DNA from: Spinacia oleracea
Taxonomy: Eukaryota > Streptophyta > Magnoliopsida > Caryophyllales > Amaranthaceae
Direction: 5' to 3'
Assembly (NCBI RefSeq): GCF_020520425.1
Contig: NC_079487.1
Coordinates: forward strand, 104,380,141 to 104,444,140
DNA length: 64,000 nucleotides
In this document: positions 44,802-56,176 of the stretch, one piece after another
Numbering within the stretch: position 1 is the first letter of the stretch
Layout of the letters: the number at the start of each line of letters is the position of its first letter
Made by a program: the position numbers and the translations under genes
Notes under the pieces: model-generated
Databases searched by the model: none
Seen by the model: only the letters and a program-made list of their open reading frames with translations
What the model was told of the DNA's origin: nothing

Positions 44802-46859
44802 ATGTCTCCTAAAAGAAATGGCAATGACGAAAACGAAAACGAAAACGAGGTGTCGCAGATTCCGTACATGAATCTGAAGAAATCAACAATGAACCATCAC
44901 AAAGAGTATTCTCAAAGAATTAAGCCTAACATATCCCCGACCCTAGCCGAGCTTCTTAAGTGGGTTTACAATGATGGGTCGGATCATGTTGTAGAGCTTG
45001 CTGATACTGCTGCATCCAAACCCGTGATTGCATACCCGTTTGTGCTTTCCTTTCAGAACCTGACATACAGTGTGAAAGTCAGCAAGACCAAGTCAAACGG
45101 GTCGGATCATAAGGTGTTATTGAATGAGATTTCCGGAGAAGCGAAAGAAGGGGAGATCATGGCAGTGTTGGGGGCAAGCGGGTCGGGGAAATCAACGTTG
45201 ATTGACGCGTTAGCCGATAGGATATCGAAACAGAGTCTGAAAGGGTCTGTTCTTATGAATGGTGAAGTGTTGGAATCAAAACTATTGAAAGTCATATCTG
45301 CATATGTTATGCAAGAAGACCTTCTGTTTCCAATGTTAACTGTGGAAGAAACACTCATGTTCTCAGCTGAATTCAGACTACCACGAACTCTTTCGAACTC
45401 GAAGAAGAAGGGTAGAGTTCAAGCATTAATCGACCAGTTAGGGTTAAGAGGTGCTGCTAATACAATCATAGGTGATGAGGGTCACAGAGGGGTTTCAGGT
45501 GGAGAAAGGAGGAGGGTTTCGATAGGTATTGACATCATCCATGACCCGATCATATTGTTTCTGGATGAACCAACTTCAGGGCTTGACTCTACAAGTGCTT
45601 TCATGGTTGTTAAGGTTCTTCAAAGGATTGCTCAAAGTGGAAGCATTGTTATATTGACTATTCACCAGCCGAGTGCTCGGATTCTCAACCTTTTAGATCG
45701 GCTTATCTTCCTCTCTCGTGGACAGACTGTTTTTACAGGTACCTCCTCGGATTTACCGGAGTTTTACTCCGAGTTTGGGTACCCGATTCCCGAGAACGAG
45801 AATCGGACCGAGTTTGCGTTAGACCATATACGAGAACTCGAGGAATCAGCTGAAGGAACTGAAGCAATGGTCAACTTCAACAAGTCCTGGCAGCAAAAGA
45901 GGAGCAACAACAGCTTTCGTTATTCTCGTCATCACCCTAAGATGTCTCTTAATGACGCGATTAGTGCTAGCATTTCGAAAGGGAAGTTGGTTTCGGGTGG
46001 AGCGAATGAGGACTCAAACCCAACTTCACTTCCAAAATATGCAAACCCTTTCTGGCTTGAAGTCTACGTAATTGGGAAACGCTCACTTCTAAACTCGAGG
46101 AGAGCACCGGAGTTATTCGGCATCCGTTTAGGTGCAATAGTAGTAACAGGTACAATCTTAGCCACCATATTCTGGCATCTAGACCAATCCCCAAAAGGTG
46201 CTCAAGAAAGACTCGGCTTCTTCGCTTTCGCCATGTCAACCATGTTCTACACCTGCGCTGAAGCAATCCCAACTTTCCTACAAGAGCGATACATCTTCAT
46301 GCGAGAGACCGCCTACAACGCATATCGTCGATCCTCCTATGTCCTAAGCCAAGCCCTAATCTCAATCCCATCCCTCGTAATCCTCTCCATCACCTTCGCA
46401 TCCATCACCTTCTCCGCAGTCGGCCTCGCAGGTGGTCTTCAAGGTTTCCTGTACTACTTCGCCTTCATCTTAACATCTTTCTGGGCAGGTCATTCTTTCG
46501 TCACCTTCCTATCTGGGGTGGTGACTCATGTCATGCTTGGGTTCACTGTTGTTGTGGCTATCCTTGCTTACTTTGTCCTCTTCAGTGGGTTTTTCATAAC
46601 ACGAGATCGAATCCCTTCTTACTGGATATGGTTTCATTATATCTCGCTTGTTAAGTACCCTTATGATGGTGTTCTTCAGAATGAGTTCAGTGATCCTACA
46701 AAGTGTTTTGTTAGAGGGATTCAGATGTTCGATAACACACCGCTTCAGGCGGTTCCGGATAGTCTCAAGGCGAAGCTGTTGGAGAGTATGGGGGACGTGT
46801 TGGGAAGGAAGCTTAATAGCACTAGTTGTGTAACTACAGGGCTGGATATACTCCGGTAG
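44802..46859 (+). CDS. ABC transporter G family, half-size (ABCG1/2/6/16/20-type group), with early stop
   Basis: ATP-driven exporter of hydrophobic compounds; plant relatives of this group move suberin, cutin or pollen-wall precursors at the plasma membrane. Intronless. ATG at 44802 ([16 protein letters not shown]); an in-frame upstream TTG adds nothing conserved. Nucleotide-binding domain: Walker [10 protein letters not shown] (about 124-132), [20 protein letters not shown], signature VSGGERRRV (about 231), Walker [15 protein letters not shown]-loop TIHQPSARI. The transmembrane domain follows from about residue 415 ([36 protein letters not shown]). The frame stops at TAG 46857-46859 after TTGLDILR. 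Reading on in frame gives 39 more residues ([11 protein letters not shown]..., ...[10 protein letters not shown]) ending at TAA 46977-46979, which is the normal family C-terminus with the last helix. Confidence 0.93.
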   Translation: MSPKRNGNDENENENEVSQIPYMNLKKSTMNHHKEYSQRIKPNISPTLAELLKWVYNDGSDHVVELADTAASKPVIAYPFVLSFQNLTYSVKVSKTKSNGSDHKVLLNEISGEAKEGEIMAVLGASGSGKSTLIDALADRISKQSLKGSVLMNGEVLESKLLKVISAYVMQEDLLFPMLTVEETLMFSAEFRLPRTLSNSKKKGRVQALIDQLGLRGAANTIIGDEGHRGVSGGERRRVSIGIDIIHDPIILFLDEPTSGLDSTSAFMVVKVLQRIAQSGSIVILTIHQPSARILNLLDRLIFLSRGQTVFTGTSSDLPEFYSEFGYPIPENENRTEFALDHIRELEESAEGTEAMVNFNKSWQQKRSNNSFRYSRHHPKMSLNDAISASISKGKLVSGGANEDSNPTSLPKYANPFWLEVYVIGKRSLLNSRRAPELFGIRLGAIVVTGTILATIFWHLDQSPKGAQERLGFFAFAMSTMFYTCAEAIPTFLQERYIFMRETAYNAYRRSSYVLSQALISIPSLVILSITFASITFSAVGLAGGLQGFLYYFAFILTSFWAGHSFVTFLSGVVTHVMLGFTVVVAILAYFVLFSGFFITRDRIPSYWIWFHYISLVKYPYDGVLQNEFSDPTKCFVRGIQMFDNTPLQAVPDSLKAKLLESMGDVLGRKLNSTSCVTTGLDILR

Positions 46860-46979
46860 CAAGGAATTACTGATTTGAGTAAGCTGAGTTGCCTGTGCAT
46901 CACTATTGCATGGGGTTTCCTCTTTAGATTCCTCTTTTATGTTACCCTCATGTTTGGGAGCAAAAATAAAAGAAAATAA
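46857..46979 (+). pseudogene. Conserved ABCG C-terminus behind an in-frame TAG
   Basis: TAG followed by CAA GGA ATT..., open to TAA at 46977-46979. It encodes QGITDLSKL, then [15 protein letters not shown] (last membrane helix), and GSKNKRK. Relatives typically have Gln-Gln/Gln-Gln-Gln just here, so TAG is one C-to-T change from CAG. Confidence 0.8.
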
Positions 46980-47303
46980 TCACCTTGTGATATGTATTTT
47001 CAATTAATTTTTACTGAAATCTCAGTTAGTTACATCAGAAATCTAACTGTAAGTTGTATTTTTTTCTTTTACAAATGTACTCATTTTTCTAGAGCTGGCA
47101 AAAACTCCCAACCCACCAGCCCGACCCAAACCCAACCCAAAATAAAGGGTTGGCTCAAAATTAACCTAACCCGTTTAATTAAATGGGCTGGATCGGATTG
47201 AAAATTTCAACTCGAAAGCAAGCCCACCTAACCCATATAACTAACTGGTCAGGTCAACCCTCATAAAAAAAATTAATTTTGGGTCTTTTTAGCTTTTCAC
47301 AAA

Positions 47304-48704
47304 TCTAATCTAATATACATATACTGATATACAAAGGAGGCATATTTGCTGAAAGATTAGAGCGCCACCTAGGATTACTAATGGTTTCGGCCAATGAAAA
47401 ATAAGATTTCTAATTTCTTTTTGAATTAAAAAAATCAAGTGCCACATAGATATTTTAATTAATTAATTATTAATATACACAACTCCATTGAAAATCAAAC
47501 ACTCACTCTAACACTCTAATAATTAGGTGCCACATAGATATTTTAATCAATTAATTAATTACTAATATATACAACTCCATCTAAAATTAATCACTCTAAT
47601 AATTAAAAAATAAATTTAAAATAAAATTCATCCAAAATAAAACAATAATCTAAAATAAAATAAATAAAATTCAATTTAAAATCAAACATTAATCCAATAT
47701 TAGAGCACCACGTAGAAAAATCTAATGGCTTCGGCCAATGGAGGAATATTTGCTGAAATATTAGAGCGGCACCTAGGATTACTAATGGATTCGGCCTATG
47801 AAAAATAAAATTTCTAATTTCTTTTTGAATTAAAAAAAATCAAGTGCCACATAGATGATTAATTAGGTGCCACGTAGATATTTTAATTAATTAATTACTA
47901 ATATACACAACTCCATCGAAAATCAAACACTGTAATAATTAAAAAAATAATCGATTTCCAAGTAAATAATTAATTAGGTGCCACATAGATATTTTCATTA
48001 ATTAATTAATTACTAATATATACAACTCCATCTAAAATCAAACACTCTAATAATTAAAAAATAAATCTAATATATATATATATATATATATGGAGTATAT
48101 ATATATAAAGGAGGCATATTTTCTGAAATATTAAAGGGCCACCTAGGATTGCTAATGGTTTCGGCCAATGAAAAATAAGATTTCTAATTTATTTTTGAAT
48201 TAAAAAAATCGATTGCCACGTAGATAATTAATTAAGTGTCACGTAGATATTCTAACTAATTAATTACTAATATATACAACTCCATCCAAAATCAAACACT
48301 CTAGAAATTAAAAAATAAATCTAAAATAAAATTCATCCAAAATCAAACACTATTCTAAAATAAAATAAATAAAATTCAATTTAAAATCAAACATTAATCC
48401 AATATTAGAGCGCCACGCAGATAATCTAATGGGTTCGGCCAATGAAAAATAAGATTTCAAATTAAATTTGAATTAAAAAAGTCGAGTGCCACGCAGATAT
48501 TTTATTAATTAATTACTAATATTACGCATATACAATTTCATCCAAAAACAAACACTCTCGTAATTAAAAAAAATTAAATCTAAAATAAATTCAATGCAAA
48601 ATAATAAAACTAATCTAATCTAATGTATAAAATTGGTATTATAGGAGTTCTATTTAAACATAACAATTTAGTAGAATCCGTGCATCGCACGGGCTAAAGT
48701 CTAA
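47304..48704 (+). mobile_element. Non-autonomous Helitron with internal tandem copies
   Basis: 5' end A|TCTAATCTAATATACATA (47304). 3' end: hairpin CCGTGC-ATC-GCACGG (48678-48692), then GCTAAAGTCTAA and T at 48705. Inside, the block 'ttagagcgccac..aggattactaatggtttcggcca' recurs near 47360, 47765, 48130 and 48405, and a second 5'-like end (TCTAATATATATA... then aaaggaggcatatt) starts at 48066. Same family as the minus-strand element at 11478-17210. No transposase is coded. Confidence 0.6.
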
Positions 48705-48828
48705 TTATAAATATGAAAAACTTAAAATAACGTCTAGCAATAGCCAAAACTTATTTTTCTCTCTATACATATTGTAGTATTAGTTTTTTGCTATGAGATT
48801 TACCCCCAAAAATGAGAGGATTGCTAAA

Positions 48829-49047
48829 CCTCAAGTGGCTTGTGTTCATATGGACACAAGTGACTCAAATACAATTATTTTTAGTACCAATACAGCATAT
48901 GTCAGTACCAATAACACAAATATTTGTATTGATACTTTTTAGCAATGTATTGGTATACCAATACCATACTAGTCTTAGTACCAATATCAAATTAGCGGGT
49001 ACCAATTATAAGCCACTTGTGTCCATATGAACACAAGTCACTTGAGG
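48829..49047. mobile_element. Small palindromic MITE
   Basis: 219 bp bounded by inverted repeats of about 34 bp (cctcaagtggcttgtgttc... and its complement), one mismatch at position 10. The interior repeats agtaccaata in both orientations. No clear target duplication, so the superfamily is unknown. Confidence 0.75.
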
Positions 49048-49246
49048 CCAAGACTTCCTCCAAAAATGATCCCTTTAATTAAAAATTCAGGTCAATTTAA
49101 CAAAAAAACTTAAATGAGTCAATTTCAGGTCAACCCGTTTACAATCAGGTATGAGGTCGGGTTGGGTTAGAAAAATCTCAACTCGTTTATAAATGGGTCG
49201 ACCTGATTCCTACAAAACCCAACCCATTGGCAGCTCTACATTCTTC

Positions 49247-49611
49247 CCAACCAAATTAGTATATATTCTTAACAATTAACATATCAGACATCTGTAAAAC
49301 CTGAAGAGTTCAAGATTTATTGCTGAGATGAGATATGGAATACGAACCACTAGGCCTGTGCTGCTCTTGGATGGAGACGGATATGAGCAATTCCCTGAGA
49401 TTTCATTGACAGCTTGTGATCTTCATAAACCCTAAAACAAATATTGAAATGCCACAGGATAAACTAGGAGGTAAATCTCAGTGTGGTTGTATGGTTTTTG
49501 AAAAAGAGGAGCACATCCGAAACATGCAAGCATGTATTTCTGTGGTAGAAATGACAATCATAAAAGTTGTATGCTATACAAGTAAGTTCAGGCGCGGAAC
49601 AGTGATGTCTG
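49247..49611. other. 3' flank of the membrane-protein gene
   Basis: Probably 3' untranslated region and spacer on the minus strand; nothing else recognised. Confidence 0.4.
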
Positions 49612-52600
49612 TCATATAACATCTCTAAGACCTAATTCATCTTCAATATCATCATGCTCCTCAAACAGCTTCATAAAACGTGCTTGCTCATGACGCCTCT
49701 TCTTCTTTTGCCAATACTTGTAACCTCCGATGAAGACTACTATAACTACTGTAGTAACTGCAGCACTGATAAGTACAACTATAGCAACACTTATTCGGTT
49801 TCCTTTAGTATCTGAACGAGGAACAGCATTATCTACAATCAGAACAGATGTAAATAAGCAACCAAACTGGAAGGAACACATTGATGAAAGTTAAAGATCT
49901 CAGTTCAAAGTACGAAGATTAAAGAGGACAACAAAAAAAGTCTTAATCCAAATCAATGCCTATTTGTGCAATTGAACTGAAATTGAGATAACTTGCACTG
50001 CAAATCACAACTATTCAGCCAATTGTGCAGTTGTGCACAATGAATTAATGATACAATATTTGCACACCTTGGAATATTTTGAGAAGTATTGCAGTAGAAA
50101 AATATTCATGATAATATGGTTTCAGATGGTAAAATAAATATATTAATTTTATGATTTTTCTTTAAAAGAATTATTGATTACAAATAATTTCCAGTAAAAT
50201 ATGCTTACAGCTTACTGTCCATTGTATCATTAATCCATTATGTACATAACTAAAAATATCTCAATGACATGGAGTAGGTCACACAATTTCCCCGCTTGGA
50301 TTATCAGTTACGGGGACACTACAGTTAATAATGTTTAGCTAATTGGGCTTGTAAAATTACCTGCACCGATATCTACACATGTTGAACAAATGAAAGTCGC
50401 ATTGAACTCTCCTCCTTTTACAAGAGTATATCTTCCCTCACCAGCTGTAAAGTCCGAAGGACAAAACTCCCATTCATCAAATTTATCATCAGTAAAAAAG
50501 CCGTCCTCATAGATTCCACATCTCTTGCACTTCGTACTTGAAAATTCTGTCAAAGGCTACAAAACAAAGATGACGATTATTCAGAAACATAAAAGGCATA
50601 AGTCAATGTCTTATGAGTTATGATTCACAGTCAACAGAACAAAGCAGACAAAAAACAGGGACAAGATAAGTAGTAGATAACCACCAACCACATCATATGA
50701 TCAAGAAAAGAATTCTAGAAAATCTTATCTTTTGGCTTTGAAAAGAATGACTTCTAGTAACAGGCTTATGTCCGATTTTTGCTATTTTTAAAGCCGGTTA
50801 TAGCCAGGAATAAAATAAAAAGATGTGAATTGATAATCTACTCACAAGGAAATATCATTTGTCAACTTGTTTGAGTAAGCAGCGCAGGATTGGTTGGTTT
50901 GACAGAATTATGAACCAACGAACATGCATAAAAAACCAGGAAAGAGAATGATAAGAAAATAACCTGCCAGGATTCTTCCCCTTTAAAAGTATATGAAGTG
51001 TTGACCTTCTTCACATCCGGCAGAACAGTCTTATTCTCTCCCTTGCAGTGGAAATATATTGTCGGTCTATGTAACCAGTCATGAGTTCGGTATATTTGAA
51101 TTGACTGAAGAGTGACTACTGCAGCTGATAAATACCCTGAAAACAAACACGACATTGCCGCATTCAGAACATAGGGGAGGAAAAGGTATGTCATTGCAGA
51201 AAACATATAGCTGTCTTTCAGAAAACAGCAAAGAAGCTCATACAAAAATCATAAAAGAACTTTGTTTGGCAATTAGAATTTAACTATGTTGCTCAGACAC
51301 GGTGTCGGTATCGTGTCGGACACGGGTGTCGGAGTATCTGACACTCCGATCCAATGATGCAATGAGGCGATGATATATTGCTGGTCATGAGAAGAAACTT
51401 AGTGAAGGTGTGTTAACAGTGGAAAATACTGACATGGAAGAAATCAAGAAAGATAATATGGAGGTACCCAGAAAACCTTTACGTCACCTATCATCTAAAT
51501 TATAAGTTTAGATCAGACAATAAATTTTAGTAATGGTAGTATTAGGAAAAAGAGACATTCAATTTTGTGTAGGAATAGAGTGAGTGAGGAAACAAGGAAG
51601 ATGAAGTATTTGCAGAGTATAGAGAGATGGACTCGTGGACATAATGATAAGCCGACAAAATATACAGAACGATTTTATACTGATTTTCGTGAAAAGGAAA
51701 GCTCAAAAATGCCCGAAAAAAACTGAAGGAAATGAAAGATCATAGCCCATTGGAAGAGAGTAGAATAAGGATTGAGGGTGTTGATTTCATGTCTGCACAA
51801 ATTGGGGGTCTTTGACACAATAAACCTTGTAAATATGTTTTGTTACATTGCCTATTTGCCAAGTGACATAGTAGGGGGGAAATTGGAAAGCAAGTAAAAA
51901 AAATTGGAATAATACAGAATTAGTTTGAGGAGATTTGGGAAAGTAAGATATGTGCCAAAGAGTGGAGGAAACATGATCTCATTTTGCAGGTAAAAGAAAC
52001 TAGGTAGTGGTTTGACTGCTGATGGAATCATGGTAGTGGTTTAACTGCAGAGGGCAACATAGCAAATTTGTGAAAGTTTATACACATAAAAAGGACGTGC
52101 ATGTCTGGCAGGAAAGATGTTTTATGAAAGACAGAAGTCATTTGTTTTTATCGAAGAGAGTGACCTTAGCGAGCGCGGTGCAACAAGGAAGATAACTTAT
52201 TTTACTGACAGGTCAGTTACATTATGATCATCATTATTGAGATTATGCAACTGCAAAAATCCTGTCCTACCTTCTATTATGGCATCTTTACCTGTTCCCC
52301 TTCACTTTTCTCTCTTGATTTTTGTCCCTTCTTAATTCCACTCTACCGTGACAAGATCTATACTAAAGAAAACAGACACTGAAGACTAAGGTCTTAAGCT
52401 TTGTCAAAGAAAGACAAAAAAAAAATAAAAAAAAATCAGAGAGTATGCTACTTCATCTATTAGTCTATTACTATTAATCTTTTGACATGCAACCTCATGT
52501 GAACTTGGGCATAGTGTGAGTTATCTCCATTATTTTGCTACAGCCCCAACAACAATAATTCATATGGTCTGAAAGTAGAGAGTGCATATTCTTTAAGTCT

Positions 52601-54595
52601 GAAACTAACACAGAACTGATTAGGAAGGTGGTCTGGCCGTCTGGGTGTGCTTACATGTCCAGAGTAATGCAAATCCAGTGTCAACCAGCCCAAGCGTGAT
52701 CAACCATTTAACCCCCAATAAATCTCCAGCATTCAATAGTTAATAAGTGACTATTAGTTTTCAAACCAGCGTGTTCTGAAGGTCTACAGAACCAGCAGTC
52801 AAATCCGAGGATAAACTTAAACAGCCAGTGACAACCATCTCTGAAGCAAAAGTTCTACATTTTAACAATGGAACTTGTTAGATTCAAATTTTTAACTCCA
52901 TTCATGATAGAACGACATTACAGTGAAAGTTGATGTGGTAATTGTGTGCCCTTTCCCAAAAGAAGTACACCAGGAATTTCTTTGTTGTCCATTCCCAATG
53001 GAGTCAGTAATTCACTGTTCTTTATATCCGGACGAAAAATGGACTAAATGATTTTCTTATGTATTGTGAGATTAACAACGGCTATTCTGTATCAGATCAA
53101 TGGTCAGTCGGAAACAACCTTATATCATCGCAGAGGTAAGGCTGAATAATCAAGTATTCAAACCCTTCGAGCCCTCTACGGTAAGAAGCCAGTTTAAAGG
53201 CATTGGGCTATTGTTGATATTGAAAATTATGTGCATCTTAGACATCCATGAATCAGTTAATCTTTTAAAACTTCAAGAGATTCATAAAGTTATTTTTATT
53301 GTCTTTCTTTGAGAATTGGCGGAGAAAATTTATGTTACAGATAACAATACCTAAAAAATTCAAATTCTGGATGCAAAATTTCCCTATTTATGAACAAAAG
53401 GAAGAATGCCTACTCTAATAGTCTAATCACATCACTATTAGAGTATTAGTTGATATAAGTAGAATTAGACGATTATCGAGAGAATTTTTTAGACAAGAGT
53501 ACAAGATCAAGATGTTTGTTAAAGACCAACGACTAAACATGATGTAAGAATTAAGATCCTTAATTGGGGCCATTTCGGAATTAAGTTCTTGTCAAACATG
53601 ATACATTGTCACGTTATGGGGTTCTTCAGGCATTATCTTTTCAATGGAAAGATGAAAAGACAAACTATGTCCTTACATTGATGTACTATGGCACTATTTA
53701 CATTTGACTAATTAATTGGATTTCTTTTTATCTGGAAATGGAACCATCACGGGAAAAAATGACAGAGCTCAAGGCTTTAAGCGGGTCATAATCCTGGTGC
53801 AACGTTCTCAGTAAGACAGTCAAGGCAACAATCAAGAAGAGTTTTATGTACATACTCCCTCCATCCCCCAAAAAGCTTCCCATTTCTCTTGCGCATGTAG
53901 TTTGAGGAGAGTATTGGTGAAGCTTTGAGTAACAATGAAAACTCCCTCCATCCCCAAGTAAATGTCATATTTCTCATTTTGGATGAAAAAAACTAAATAG
54001 TGTTTCCAATCCCCTTACCTCCCAACTTACTCTCACCTCCACTTTGAATCATTAAACTATACCCAATACCCTACTTTTATTCACCTCTCATAGACAAACC
54101 CCACTTCAATTTTCTTTTAAATATTTTTGCCCAACTCAAATGGGAAGCTTAATGGGGACGGAAGAAGAAAATCCCAAGGTCACTCTCTTTGATTAAAAAA
54201 AAAAATGACTTCTTTCTTTAATAAAACATCACAACAACAACGAAGTATGGTTCAATATTCAACAATTAGGTTTAAATCATCAAATTAAACCATTCAACAG
54301 AAGACCCGAAACATAATTCAACAATTTTGCAATTAAAGACAAATCACAGGACTCAAATCAGCTCAAATTAGGGTTCAATATCTTGTAATCCAACTAGATT
54401 AACACAAAACCTTAGTTGATCAATCTTAGGGTTTATACAATTAAAATATTTATCAGAATCATATAAAAGGTGCAATCAATTCACAAAATCGACAATAATA
54501 AGGAAATTTTAATCGAATAGAAATATGAACTTACCAGGAAAACAGCTAAGAAAGATCGAGAATACGAAAACGAAAGCCGGAAACCCCGAATTCAT
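49612..54595 (-). CDS. Small type I membrane protein with Cys-rich ectodomain (plant-specific family, possibly DUF7953), four exons
   Basis: I assemble four exons: 54595-54535, 51136-50964, 50556-50361 and 49832-49612. All have GT-AG borders and join in frame (61+173+196+221 nt) to 216 residues. Exon 1 encodes a signal peptide (MNSGFPAFVFVFSIFLSCFP). The ectodomain starts AAVVTLQSIQIYRTHDWL, with YFHCKGENKTVLPDV and TFKGEESWQ; exon 3 supplies KCKRCGIYEDGFF, DEWEFCPSDF and FICSTC, so paired Cys-x2-Cys motifs that could form disulfides. A single helix (VAIVVLISAAVTTVVIVVFI, about 157-179) is followed by basic KKKRRHEQ and an acidic tail ending LGLRDVI. Function unknown; the DUF number is from memory and unsure. 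Intron 1 is about 3.4 kb and carries a MITE. Confidence 0.85.
51137..54534 (-). other. Intron 1 of the membrane-protein gene
   Basis: Donor CCTG|GTAAGTTC (54534) and acceptor TTTTCAG|GG (51137). Contains a Stowaway-like MITE (53855-54167) and near 51294-51350 an inverted-repeat-rich 'acacggtgtcggtatcgtgt' stretch like a short interspersed element seen in many plants. No other gene was recognised inside it. Confidence 0.6.
53855..54167. mobile_element. Stowaway-like MITE in intron 1
   Basis: Inverted ends ctccctccatcccccaaaa..gcttcccattt and aaatgggaagctt..ggggacggaagaag, about 30 bp with several mismatches. A second Stowaway-type start (ctccctccatccccaagt) at about 53943 suggests a nested or composite copy. 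TA is present on the left only. Confidence 0.55.
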
Positions 54596-55254
54596 CTGAA
54601 CAAAAACATCAATTTCGCGTAACAATGGGGATGGATTTGTGTCGACAATCGAAATGGGATGATGAGACGAACGTCATTAGGTGGAAGAGGAGAGAGAGAG
54701 AGAGAGGCAAATAAGAAATGGCGGTATTAGTTTTGACTTTTGATCCTTTGACCACTTTACGCTACGTCGCTACTCTTTGTTTTATTTCTTTCTTTTTGTG
54801 AGTGTTGTGTGAATTTCTAAATGTAGCCCTTGTAATTTGTTGTTCAAAATTTCTAATACCATGTCCTTTTGTATTTTTTACCCCAAGATTTCGGATTCAT
54901 TCCTTTCAGTTTCGTTAAGTTTAAATTAGTTCTGATAAGTTAATTTAATTTAGATTCGATAAGTTCAATTTAATTTAGATCCGATAAGTTCAGTTAATTT
55001 TAGATCCGATAAGTTCAATTCAGTTCAAGTTTAATAATTTTAATTCAGTTTTACATCTAATAAGTTCACTTCACTTCAGGCCAATTTAAAATAATAGGTT
55101 ATATTTCAACTATACGTACAAGGTATGTTATTAACATTTTCATATTAATCGAATTACGTTTTTCTTACTACTAAGGAAAAAAAATACTTTTTTTCTTTGA
55201 CATTATAACTTTGAAAATTAACATCAATATATTTAGTTTTATTCTTGATGTTGC

Positions 55255-55255
<1 letters not shown>
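54596..55255. other. Upstream region with 'gataagttcaattta' tandem repeat
   Basis: Near 54690 a GA tract lies in the probable leader of the membrane-protein gene. At 54928-55075 a degenerate tandem repeat of about 25 bp (tagatccgataagttcaatt) occurs, similar in style to 11073-11284. No gene. Confidence 0.6.
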
Positions 55256-55335
<80 letters not shown>

Positions 55336-55346
55336 GTTTTTCATTA

Positions 55347-55380
<34 letters not shown>
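55256..55380. repeat. Double (ATT)n tract, 3' tail of copy A
   Basis: Pure ATT at 55256-55335 and 55347-55380, separated by gtttttcatta. On the minus strand this is the (TAA)n tail that follows the copy A stop codon after 17 bp. Confidence 0.9.
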
Positions 55381-55381
<1 letters not shown>

Positions 55382-55397
55382 TTTTATGAAGAAGCGA

Positions 55398-56047
55398 TTA
55401 CACAAAGTTGGATGGAAGCCTAGCCACTAATTGGGCTCCAACACCCTTATTCAAAGCAAAACACAAACGATGAAAAAGAAAAGAACGAATGTTAGCAGCA
55501 GCCGTGTTACTCTGAGCAACCCGTGAGACCCTAGACATGAACTCGAGGGCATCACTCCCTAGTTCTCCAAAGGTGGAGAAAGCAAAAGCGATAAAACCAT
55601 ATCCGTTGCCTATGCATTTCGCTTCATACTTCTTCTTCTTCTTTCTGGCAACAACATTAGCGACAGCAACCCCAGGAGCAAAAGCATCAACTCCTGGCCC
55701 GGTGAATGGAGAGATACCTGTGACATCTAAGCATACATTATTCCCTTTGTCCCAAGAGTAGACGAGAAGGTCTGCAGGACGGAGATCTCTCCCTTCCTCA
55801 GACAGAAATCCCAAAGGCACCTCCTTCTGCACAACAACCCCAGCCTGTGAACAGATATCCCCTAACAAATCTCGAACCAAGTTATGGCGGAATTTCAGGC
55901 CAACATCATTACCACAATGCACAGCGTGATCCCCGAAACGATCTATGATTTTCGAAGAGCAGCAAGGACAAGTAAAGTCAGGAGGGAACATAGGAATCGC
56001 AAGGCGATAACACAAAACACACCTGAATTGTCTTGGGAACATAGGAA

Positions 56048-56048
<1 letters not shown>
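55398..56048 (-). pseudogene. Copy A: CCHC plus restriction-like endonuclease fragment
   Basis: Open frame of about 215 codons inside the element, preceded in frame by a meaningless poly-Asn run from the (ATT)n tract. It reads RCVLCYRLAIPMFP, then the zinc knuckle CPCCSSKIIDRFGDHAVHC, then KFRHNLVRDLLGDICSQAGV, RDLRPADLLVYSWDKGNNV, CLDVTGISPF and a Lys-rich ARKKKKKYEAKCIGNGYGF. R-P-A-D ... D ... K-x-Y fits the PD-(D/E)xK-like pattern of restriction-like endonucleases of R2/R4-type elements. It ends VGAQLVARLPSNFV, TAA at 55398. No start codon of its own; it is the 3' end of a longer ORF. Confidence 0.75.

Positions 56049-56125
<77 letters not shown>
56049..56125. repeat. (ATT)n tract, 3' tail of copy B
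   Basis: 77 bp of pure ATT between the 3' end of copy B and the 5' end of copy A. Confidence 0.92.
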
Positions 56126-56176
56126 GGGAAAACACCAAAACGTTACAAGCTTAACAAGCTACAAAGATCAAGTGAA

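Larger units (their letters stand above)
47090..49238. mobile_element. hAT-type MITE split by a Helitron
   Basis: Ends tagagctggcaa (47090) and ttggcagctcta (to 49238) are imperfect terminal inverted repeats. They are flanked by catttttc (47082-47089) and cattcttc (49239-49246), an 8-bp target duplication with one mismatch. The arms are gggttggg/ggtcaaccc-rich sequences. The interior is interrupted by the Helitron at 47304-48704 and also contains the small palindromic MITE at 48829-49047. Confidence 0.7.
55256..56048 (-). mobile_element. Copy A: 5'-truncated non-LTR retrotransposon with restriction-like endonuclease
   Basis: Body 55381-56048, tail as above. Only the CCHC knuckle and endonuclease end remain. 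Its protein differs clearly from copies B and C, so it belongs to another subfamily. The 5' end abuts the (ATT)n tail of copy B. A 14-bp direct repeat gggaacataggaat (about 55983 and 56036) sits at the truncated end. Confidence 0.8.

Noticed and set aside
55154..55430. Poly-Asn, poly-Ile and poly-Leu frames (also 56049-56125)
   Set aside because: Translation of (ATT)n tracts; the apparent Asn-rich N-terminus of copy A is the same artefact.
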